A stretch of DNA of 5,292 nucleotides from Verrucomicrobiota bacterium (lineage in GTDB: Bacteria; Verrucomicrobiota; Verrucomicrobiia; Verrucomicrobiales; Akkermansiaceae): assembly GCA_008932955.1 (NCBI GenBank), contig WBXE01000171.1, positions 1 through 5,292 of the forward strand. The letters are read 5' to 3'. The notes beneath the pieces were generated by a model. That model made no database searches, was not told where the DNA came from, and worked only from the letters and a program-made list of their open reading frames with translations. Position 1 is the first letter of the stretch, and the number at the start of each line of letters is the position of its first letter. The translations under genes were made by a program, and so were the position numbers. Positions 1-4,859 of the stretch are shown here, one piece after another.

Positions 1-32
1 AATCATCAATCTTCTTTGCATCCCGCATATTT

Positions 33-47
33 TGAGGCTCCGCCTCA
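33..47 (-). terminator. Small hairpin overlapping the stop codon of the coiled-coil gene (possible weak terminator)
   Basis: On the minus strand TGAGGC, loop GGA, GCCTCA forms a perfect 6-bp stem. The TGA stop codon of the upstream gene is the first three bases of the stem. The sequence after the stem is AAAATAT and not a U tract, so it lacks the usual mark of a Rho-independent terminator. It is the only hairpin I see at the 3' end of the icd operon and could slow polymerase or protect the 3' end. The window ends 32 bases further on, so nothing beyond can be judged. Confidence 0.25.
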
Positions 48-566
48 TTGGTCCTGTTCCCCGGTGACGACGATGGAAGACTGGGTGGGAGAGGCCGTTG
101 AATGGCCGAGACCGGGGATGACGCGGCGGATGAGTTTTTTCAAGCCGGAGTCGGTGGCTGCCAACTCGATTTCCGCCTGACGGAAAGCTTTTTCCCAGGC
201 GGCGGCGAAGCCCGGTGCCTGCTCGCGCAGGGCGCGGATAGCGGTTTCGTGGATTTGCAGGAGGCGTTGTTCAGCGCGGCCGGGTTTTTGTTGGAGGGCG
301 GCGAGGTTGACGCGGAGGTTTTCGTTTTGGCGGCGCAACGACTCGAGCTCGGTATGCAGCACCTCGTTGCCGGAGGCGTTGATTTTGAGCTGGGTATTGA
401 GGTGGCCCTGGAGTTCGCGCAATTCACCCTGCACGCGGCGCATCTGCGCAGTGGCATGCCGCCGGGCGGTGAAGCCACTTTTCCACAAGAACCCGGCAAT
501 GAGCAGCCCCAGCAAAAGGCCCCACACAAACGGGTTTTGCATGACGGCATGTAGGGAATCCACCAT
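45..566 (-). CDS. Membrane-anchored coiled-coil protein of unknown function
   Basis: The product has 173 residues. Residues about 11-28 (NPFVWGLLLGLLIAGFLW) form one hydrophobic segment, followed by basic residues (KSGFTARRH), so the N terminus is probably anchored in the inner membrane with the rest in the cytoplasm. Residues about 40-95 are rich in Leu, Gln, Glu and Arg in heptad-like spacing and should form a coiled coil. A helical region follows (about 97-150, with APGFAAAWEKAF), then a polar tail with no visible catalytic motif. ATG at 566 lies 13 bases after the icd stop, on the same strand, so the two are probably co-transcribed. No clear Shine-Dalgarno sequence precedes it; a second Met at residue 9 would cut little and leave the membrane segment intact. 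The layout resembles YhcB/ZapG-type membrane-coiled-coil proteins, but I see no real sequence match. From memory, similar unnamed proteins occur in Verrucomicrobiota. Gene is very likely real; role unknown. Confidence 0.8.
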   Translation of the reverse strand: MVDSLHAVMQNPFVWGLLLGLLIAGFLWKSGFTARRHATAQMRRVQGELRELQGHLNTQLKINASGNEVLHTELESLRRQNENLRVNLAALQQKPGRAEQRLLQIHETAIRALREQAPGFAAAWEKAFRQAEIELAATDSGLKKLIRRVIPGLGHSTASPTQSSIVVTGEQDQ

Positions 567-579
567 AATTTCGTTAGGC

Positions 580-1866
580 TCAGGCCATGTGTTGGATCAC
601 CGCATCGGCAAAGCCCGAGCAGCTCACCTCCGTGGCGTCGTCCATCTGGCGGGCGAAGTCATAGGTGACGGTCTTGGCCGCGATGGCACCGTTGACGCCC
701 TTGATGACGAGGTCGGCCGCCGCACTCCAGCCCAGGTAGCGCAACATCATCTCACCGGAAAGAATGACCGAGCCGGGGTTGACCTTGTCGAGGTTGGCGT
801 ACTTCGGTGCGGTGCCGTGGGTGGCCTCGAAGATGGCATGGCCGGTGAGATAATTGACATTGCCACCGGGGGCGATGCCGATGCCGCCGACGCAAGCGGC
901 GAGGGCGTCGGAGATGTAGTCGCCGTTGAGATTGAGGGTGGCCACCACGCTGTATTCGGCGGGGCGGGTGAGGAGTTGTTGGAGGAAGGCATCGGCGATG
1001 ACGTCCTTGATGATGAGGCCAGCGCCGGGGCGGCCCTCGGGGATGACGCACCATGGGCCGCCATCCACTTCGACGGCACCGTATTCTTGTTTGGCGAGTT
1101 CGTAGCCCCAATCACGGAACGCCCCCTCAGTGAATTTCATGATGTTGCCCTTGTGGACCAAGGTCAGCGACGGCTTGCCCTCGGCAATGGCAAAATCCAA
1201 AGCGGCGCGCACCAAGCGTTTGGTGCCTTCCTCCGACACTGGCTTGATGCCGAAGCCGGTGGTTTTGGGGAAGCGGACTTTTTCGTAGGCTTTGGGGAAG
1301 GTTTTCTTGAGGAATTTGCGGAATTCCTTGGCATCTTCCGTGCCTTCCTGGAATTCGATGCCGGCATAGATGTCTTCGGTGTTTTCGCGGAAAATCACCA
1401 TGTCGGTGAGGTCCGGGCGCTTCACCGGGCTGGGCACGCCAGTGAACCAACGCACCGGCCGCAAGCACACGTAGAGGTCGAGGATTTGGCGCAGCGCGAC
1501 ATTGAGGGAACGAATGCCGCCACCCACCGGGGTGGTTAGCGGGCCCTTGATGCCTACCAGATACTCGCGGAAGGCGGTGAGGGTATCTTCCGGCAGCCAG
1601 GCCTTGCCGAGGTCCTTGGTCTTGTCCTTGAACATTTCATAGGACTTTTCACCGGCATAGACTTCGAACCAAGCAATCTTTTGCTTGTCGCCGTAGGCTT
1701 TTTCCACTGCGGCATCCAATACCCGCCGCGCCGCACGCCAAATGTCCGGCCCCGTCCCATCGCCTTCGATGAAGGGAATGATCGGATCATTCGGTACCTT
1801 GAGTTGGCCGTTCTTAATGGTGATTTTGGAACCAGCGGGTGGAGTAACGTTGTCGTAGGAAGCCAT
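580..1866 (-). CDS. icd: NADP-dependent isocitrate dehydrogenase
   Basis: This TCA-cycle enzyme oxidises and decarboxylates isocitrate to 2-oxoglutarate, making NADPH; it acts in the cytoplasm as a homodimer with Mg or Mn. The 428-residue product aligns from end to end with E. coli Icd (416 residues). Visible marks are FIEGDGTGPDIW (32-43), the substrate loop RSLNVALRQ (119-127), Arg136 and Arg160, Tyr167 in ENTEDIYAGIE, Lys239 in LVHKGNIMKFTEGAF, and the metal aspartates Asp316 and Asp320 in NGDYISD. Lys355, Tyr356, Tyr402 and Arg406 match the E. coli residues that bind the NADP 2'-phosphate, so NADP is the expected cofactor. Ser120 matches the E. coli serine phosphorylated by AceK; no aceK is in the window. 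ATG at 1866 was chosen because MASYDN begins the family-like sequence. The frame is open for 74 more codons upstream, but these run through the promoter and a repeat. No Shine-Dalgarno sequence is obvious. Confidence 0.97.
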   Translation of the reverse strand: MASYDNVTPPAGSKITIKNGQLKVPNDPIIPFIEGDGTGPDIWRAARRVLDAAVEKAYGDKQKIAWFEVYAGEKSYEMFKDKTKDLGKAWLPEDTLTAFREYLVGIKGPLTTPVGGGIRSLNVALRQILDLYVCLRPVRWFTGVPSPVKRPDLTDMVIFRENTEDIYAGIEFQEGTEDAKEFRKFLKKTFPKAYEKVRFPKTTGFGIKPVSEEGTKRLVRAALDFAIAEGKPSLTLVHKGNIMKFTEGAFRDWGYELAKQEYGAVEVDGGPWCVIPEGRPGAGLIIKDVIADAFLQQLLTRPAEYSVVATLNLNGDYISDALAACVGGIGIAPGGNVNYLTGHAIFEATHGTAPKYANLDKVNPGSVILSGEMMLRYLGWSAAADLVIKGVNGAIAAKTVTYDFARQMDDATEVSCSGFADAVIQHMA

Positions 1867-1893
1867 GGTTGAATGCGCTGTTTGCGCGCCGCC

Positions 1894-1923
1894 ACTACAG
1901 CAAACCCCGCCCTCACGCGTCAA
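1894..1923 (-). promoter_or_regulatory. Candidate sigma-70-type promoter for icd
   Basis: Read on the minus strand, TTGACG (complement of 1918-1923) matches the -35 consensus at 5 of 6 bases. After 18 bases comes TGTAGT (complement of 1894-1899), 4 of 6 to TATAAT, with TGC directly in front as an extended -10 element. Transcription would start near 1887, giving a leader of about 20 bases before the icd ATG. The spacing and position fit well, but the -10 match is modest and no experiment supports it. Confidence 0.4.
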
Positions 1924-1980
1924 ATCAAAAGCGCTGCACGCTAAAATTGTCACAGTTCGGCCGCGCGGCTTAAGCCGGTG

Positions 1981-2054
1981 GGGGTCAGTCCCGCTTTTCG
2001 AGCATTCGGCCTCTGGCTTGCCCGATCCTATGCTTGAAAAGCGGGACCGACCCC
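1981..2054. repeat. REP/REPIN-like palindromic element
   Basis: The left arm at 1981-2005 starts GGGGTCAGTCCCGCTTTT. The right arm at 2030-2054 is its reverse complement with 23 of 25 bases matching. The 24-base centre carries a further short pairing (TCGG 2006-2009 with CCGA 2022-2025). Two inverted copies of a GGGGTCRGTCCCGC head followed by TTTT, with AATT just outside the right arm, resemble the REP elements mobilised by REP-associated tyrosine transposases (RAYTs). That family link is from memory. No transposase is in the window, so this would be a non-autonomous copy. It lies about 60 bases upstream of the icd promoter candidate. Confidence 0.7.
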
Positions 2055-2095
2055 AATTGGACGGCGGTGGCGAGGCAGCGCAGTTCATTTCGGCT

Positions 2096-2104
2096 TGTGA
2101 ATAA
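2096..2104 (-). promoter_or_regulatory. DnaA box 1
   Basis: The complement reads TTATTCACA, an exact fit to TTATNCACA. The shared core TGTGAATAACTTG spans 2096-2108 on the plus strand. Confidence 0.5.
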
Positions 2105-2267
2105 CTTGTCTAAAACTCCGACAGCGCGCTCAGCCCGACAGGAACCAGCGGTTGTGGACTGAGCCAAACGGCTGGGGCACACGAATCGTTGCGCGCGATT
2201 TTCAGGGTTGGGTTTCAAACAGTTGTTCGCAGCCGCGAGCTGACTTAGCGCTGATCACAACGATGCG

Positions 2268-2306
2268 ATTCACACGTAATGAATGAGTTATGACTTATGT
2301 ATCATG
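2268..2306. other. AT-rich stretch in the intergenic region
   Basis: 27 of 39 bases are A or T, in a window that is otherwise GC-rich. It sits between DnaA boxes 1 and 2 and 23 bases before box 2, a suitable place for a DNA-unwinding element, and it also contains the promoter-like hexamer TATCAT (2300-2305). Confidence 0.4.
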
Positions 2307-2328
2307 TTACCCCAAGGGTTTGCACAAG

Positions 2329-2337
2329 TTATTCACA
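2329..2337 (+). promoter_or_regulatory. DnaA box 2
   Basis: Plus-strand TTATTCACA, opposite in orientation to boxes 1, 3 and 4. The core shared with boxes 1 and 3, read as CAAGTTATTCACA, spans 2325-2337. Confidence 0.5.
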
Positions 2338-2373
2338 GGGTTAGGCTAAGGGTTGGAAAGGAGGTTGACGCGG

Positions 2374-2410
2374 CCTGCAGGAGAAATTTTTGCGGAGCAA
2401 ATTCTGCAGG
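2374..2410. repeat. Imperfect inverted repeat
   Basis: CCTGCAG at 2374-2380 pairs with CTGCAGG at 2404-2410. The pairing continues with AAATTT on the left against AAATT on the right after a short bulge, leaving a loop of about nine bases. It lies between DnaA boxes 2 and 3. It may be a dispersed genomic repeat or a hairpin in the cphA leader, if transcription starts upstream. Confidence 0.4.
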
Positions 2411-2439
2411 ATTTGGGTAGGAGCTGGCCACCAAGTGCT

Positions 2440-2448
2440 TGTGAATAA
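2440..2448 (-). promoter_or_regulatory. DnaA box 3
   Basis: The complement reads TTATTCACA. The shared 13-base core spans 2440-2452, and the match to box 1 extends to CTTGTGAATAACTTG (15 bases, from 2438). Confidence 0.5.
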
Positions 2449-2468
2449 CTTGGGGAAAGATCGAAACG

Positions 2469-2477
2469 TGTGGATAC
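2469..2477 (-). promoter_or_regulatory. DnaA box 4 (near-consensus)
   Basis: The complement reads GTATCCACA, 8 of 9 to TTATCCACA. It lies 20 bases after box 3 in the same orientation and lacks the flanking core shared by the other three. Confidence 0.35.
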
Positions 2478-2490
2478 GGGGCTTGCTTTC

Positions 2491-2505
2491 GGAGGCTGAG
2501 TGATG
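2491..2505 (+). promoter_or_regulatory. Shine-Dalgarno-like GGAGG with an out-of-frame ATG upstream of cphA
   Basis: GGAGG (2491-2495) lies 7 bases before an ATG at 2503-2505. That ATG opens a 32-codon frame ending at a TGA at 2599-2601, overlapping the cphA start in another frame. The cphA ATG at 2528 has no Shine-Dalgarno sequence of its own. The arrangement could be chance, or it could load ribosomes that then reach the cphA start. Confidence 0.25.
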
Positions 2506-2527
2506 GCACATTGCCGCCCACCCACCG

Positions 2528-4696
2528 ATGCCAGATCTGGAAATTTGCGAAATCAACCTACTCCGCGGTCCCAATGTGTGGGCCAATTACCCGGTGCTTG
2601 AGGCCTGGGTGGATCTGGGGGGGTTGAACGATGCCTCGTCGGACGAGCTGCCGGGATTCAATGAGCGGCTCAAATCCTGGCTGCCGGGCTTGATTGAGCA
2701 CCGCTGCAGCGTGGGCGAGCGGGGCGGGTTTTTTCAGCGCTTGGATCGCGGGACCTATCCGGCGCATATCCTCGAACACGTGACCCTTGAGCTGCAAACC
2801 TTGGCTGGCCATCACCTCGGCTTTGGCAAGGCACGCGCCACCCCGGTGGCCGGCATTTACAAGGTGGTCGTGCGCTATCTGGATGAAGTCCTCGTGGTAG
2901 CCTGCCTGCGCGGTGCCCGCGAACTGCTGCTGGCGGCCTATTGCGGCGAGCCATTCGATGTGGCGGCGGAGGTGGCGCGCTTGCGGGCCATCGCCTTGCG
3001 CAGCGCGTTGGGGCCGAGCACCATGGCCATCGTCAATGCGGCGCGGGATCGCGGGATTGCCTGGCGGCGCGTCCGCGAGGGAATCAGTTTGGTGCAATTG
3101 GGGCACGGGGCGCAACAGCGCCGGGTATGGACGGCTGAAACGGATCGCTCCGGGGCCATTTCCGAATACATTGCCCACGACAAGGATCTCACGCGCATGT
3201 TGTTGCGCCAAGCCGGGGTACCGGTGCCGCTTGGCCGCAAGGTTGATGATCCCGATGACGCTTGGGATGCCGCAGAGTCGATGGACACTCCGGTAGTGGT
3301 CAAACCACTCGACGCCAATCATGGCCGCGGTGTGTTCATCAATTTGGTCAGCGAAACCCAGGTGCGTAATTCCTTCGGCTATGCGCTCGAGGAAGGCGGC
3401 GGGGTCGTCGTCGAAAAATTTGTACCTGGCAGCGACCACCGCTTGTTGGTGGTGGGCAGCGAGATGGTCGCAGCGAGCAAAGGCTATCCGGCCGTGGTGG
3501 TTGGCGATGGCAGCCACTCGATCCGCAAGTTGGTCATTTCCCAACTCCATACCAGCGTGCAAACCGGTCGCCTGGATGAATGCCCGTGGAGCAAAATTGA
3601 CGCCGCCGACTGGGAGACCGCGGTTTTGTTGGATCTGGAGGACCAGGGTTTTTCATTGGATTCGGTGCCGCGCGATGGCGAACGGGTGATGGTGGCGCGC
3701 TTTTCCACTTGGTGCATCGACGTCACGGACGATGTTCATCCCAGCATCCGGGCCCACGCGGTGACTGCGGCGAGCGTAGCCGGCTTGGATATTTGCGGCG
3801 TGGATGTGCTGTGCCGGGATATCAGCTTGCCCCTGGAACAACAGGAGGGCGCAATCGTCGAACTCAACGCCAGCCCGAATTTGCTGATGTTCCTGCAACC
3901 CGCCATGGGGGTGGTGCGGCCGGTAGGCGAAGCCATCATCGACATGCTCTTCCCCGACGGCCGCGACGGACGCATCCCCACCATCGGCGTGACCGGATCC
4001 ATCGGCAAAACCACCACCATCCGCCTGCTGGCCCGCCTCCTGCAGTTAGAAGGGACCTGCCTCGGCGTCGCTTCCAGTGACGGCATCCGCATCGGCCAGC
4101 GGGTGTCCGACGCCGGGGATGGCGACCGCTTGGCCGGTGCCCACGGCATCCTGCTGCATCCGTGGACGCAAGTGGCGATTTGCGAGGCCGGTGCCGAGCA
4201 TATCCTGAGCGACGGTCTGGGCTTTGATCGGGTTTCGGTCGGCGTGGTGCTCAATGTTGGCAGCACGCATCTCGGTCACGCCCACATTGAGACTCTCGAC
4301 GAGATGAGTGTAGCCAAGCGCTGCATCGTCGACGTGGTGCTGCCAACCGGCACCGCAGTGTTGAATGCCGATGACCTGCTGGTGGCGGCCATGGCTGACA
4401 AGTGCAAGGGCGCGGTGATGTTTTTCACTTGCGATCCTAACAATCAAGTCGCCGTGACCAAGCGTGCCGCCGGCGGGCGCGTGGTCGTGCTGCAAGACGG
4501 GGTGATCTATCTAACTGAAGGGACCGACCAACGGCCGCTCTGCCCGCTGGCAGAAGTGGCCATGCCGGAAGGCGGGGAGCGCCACGCCGTGCCGATTCTC
4601 GCCGCGGTGGCGGCCGCCTGGGCTCATGGCTTGTCCGAAGCGCGCATCGCCGAGGGGCTAGTCCTCCCGAGCGACTTGGCTCCGCTGCGGCCTTAG
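2528..4696 (+). CDS. cphA: Cyanophycin synthetase-like protein, shortened and divergent
   Basis: CphA makes cyanophycin, an aspartate backbone with arginine side chains, in the cytoplasm with ATP. Residues 1-160 match the N domain (RGPNVW at 13-18, EHVTLELQTLAG at 83-94). Residues about 161-480 are the ATP-grasp domain that adds Asp (VQLGHGAQQRR, VVVKPLDANHGRGVF at 256-270, PGSDHRLLVVG at 300-310, ELNASP at 445-450). From about 481 comes the Mur-ligase-like domain that adds Arg (GVTGSIGKTTT at 487-497, LGFDRVSVGVVLNV, VLNADDLLVAAMA). At 722 residues it is about 150 short of usual CphA: it stops at the hinge where PGR and the last Mur lobe should follow, and I find no continuation downstream. 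Several motifs differ: STW-C replaces STGGTA, NLLMF replaces GLRMH, and the TARGG motif is lost. An in-frame stop at 2501-2503 supports ATG 2528. Shorter CphA2-type enzymes, which polymerise Asp-Arg dipeptides, are an alternative identity. Family certain; activity uncertain. Confidence 0.9.
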   Translation: MPDLEICEINLLRGPNVWANYPVLEAWVDLGGLNDASSDELPGFNERLKSWLPGLIEHRCSVGERGGFFQRLDRGTYPAHILEHVTLELQTLAGHHLGFGKARATPVAGIYKVVVRYLDEVLVVACLRGARELLLAAYCGEPFDVAAEVARLRAIALRSALGPSTMAIVNAARDRGIAWRRVREGISLVQLGHGAQQRRVWTAETDRSGAISEYIAHDKDLTRMLLRQAGVPVPLGRKVDDPDDAWDAAESMDTPVVVKPLDANHGRGVFINLVSETQVRNSFGYALEEGGGVVVEKFVPGSDHRLLVVGSEMVAASKGYPAVVVGDGSHSIRKLVISQLHTSVQTGRLDECPWSKIDAADWETAVLLDLEDQGFSLDSVPRDGERVMVARFSTWCIDVTDDVHPSIRAHAVTAASVAGLDICGVDVLCRDISLPLEQQEGAIVELNASPNLLMFLQPAMGVVRPVGEAIIDMLFPDGRDGRIPTIGVTGSIGKTTTIRLLARLLQLEGTCLGVASSDGIRIGQRVSDAGDGDRLAGAHGILLHPWTQVAICEAGAEHILSDGLGFDRVSVGVVLNVGSTHLGHAHIETLDEMSVAKRCIVDVVLPTGTAVLNADDLLVAAMADKCKGAVMFFTCDPNNQVAVTKRAAGGRVVVLQDGVIYLTEGTDQRPLCPLAEVAMPEGGERHAVPILAAVAAAWAHGLSEARIAEGLVLPSDLAPLRP

Positions 4697-4777
4697 GGAG
4701 CGACGACCTTACTGTCGTCGTGTGGAGCGACGACCTTACTGTCGTCGTGTGGAGCGACGACCTTACTGTCGTCGTGC
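4697..4777. repeat. Three tandem 27-base hairpin repeats directly after the cphA stop
   Basis: Units at 4697-4723, 4724-4750 and 4751-4777 are identical except for the last base of the third (C instead of T). Each unit begins GGAG and contains CGACGAC, loop CTTACT, GTCGTCG, a perfect 7-bp GC-rich stem. The first unit begins at the base after the TAG stop codon. In the cphA mRNA they would give three hairpins in a row, which could protect the 3' end or slow transcription. No U tract follows, so they are not classical terminators. Perfect identity implies recent or actively maintained duplication. Confidence 0.9.
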
Positions 4778-4832
4778 GGAAGCAACGCCCATGAACCGAG
4801 CCTTCGGCACTCATTCATGGGCCGCTCTTCCG
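4777..4832. repeat. Long composite palindrome
   Basis: The outer stem is CGGAAG (4777-4782) with CTTCCG (4827-4832). After a small internal loop, GCCCATGAA (4787-4795) pairs perfectly with TTCATGGGC (4814-4822). Inside, CCGA (4796-4799) can pair with TCGG (4804-4807). It follows the tandem repeats immediately and has the form of a mobile palindromic repeat or a stable 3' RNA structure. Confidence 0.75.
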
Positions 4833-4835
4833 CTA

Positions 4836-4855
4836 CCACCACACGAATGTGGTGG
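4836..4855. repeat. Perfect 8-bp palindrome with a CGAA loop
   Basis: CCACCACA (4836-4843), loop CGAA (4844-4847), TGTGGTGG (4848-4855). The sequence after it is CTCCTTAG, with no U tract. GCTCC at 4855-4859 is the complement of GGAGC that opens the tandem repeats, so the whole block 4697-4859 has short inverted ends. Confidence 0.75.
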
Positions 4856-4859
4856 CTCC

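Larger units (their letters stand above)
2096..2477. promoter_or_regulatory. Cluster of DnaA-box-like sites (possible origin, titration or control region)
   Basis: Within 382 bases there are three exact copies of TTATTCACA, which fits the DnaA-box consensus TTATNCACA, plus one 8-of-9 match to TTATCCACA. An AT-rich stretch at 2268-2306 lies between the first and second boxes and could act as an unwinding element. Genes diverge from the region, as often seen at origins. Against an origin: no dnaA, dnaN or other origin-linked gene is visible, and the plus strand is G-rich on both sides in the lines I counted, so there is no skew switch. A DnaA reservoir or DnaA-controlled promoter fits equally well. 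Confidence 0.45.
1867..2527. other. 661-base intergenic region between divergent icd and cphA, without a convincing gene
   Basis: The region contains the icd promoter candidate, a REP-like palindrome (1981-2054), four DnaA-box-like sites (2096-2477), an AT-rich stretch (2268-2306, 27 of 39 bases A or T) and an imperfect hairpin (2374-2410). The short open frames here have no family-like features; one on the minus strand (1985-2218) simply reads through the palindrome. I find no clear promoter for cphA. The best guess is TATCAT at 2300-2305 (5 of 6 to TATAAT), but it has no good -35 partner and would leave a leader of over 200 bases. Confidence 0.7.

Noticed and set aside
307..1539. A 410-codon open frame on the plus strand
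   Set aside because: It lies antisense to icd, whose identity is certain. The long frame is a by-product of GC-rich codon use, and its translation resembles no family.
1867..2088. Upstream extension of the icd frame by 74 codons
   Set aside because: The added residues have no isocitrate dehydrogenase similarity, and the stretch covers the promoter candidate and one arm of the REP-like palindrome.
1985..2218. A 77-codon minus-strand frame in the intergenic region
   Set aside because: Its C-terminal third is simply the translated REP-like palindrome, and the rest has no protein-like pattern.
2558..3562. A 334-codon open frame on the minus strand
   Set aside because: It is antisense to the N and ATP-grasp domains of the cyanophycin synthetase homologue, with no recognisable motif.
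4697..4777. CRISPR array
   Set aside because: The three units are directly adjacent with no spacers, and no cas gene is present.
4437..4814. A minus-strand frame with a repeated nine-residue unit (TTTVRSSLH)
   Set aside because: The repeat is only the translation of the tandem 27-base hairpins, and the rest is antisense to cphA.
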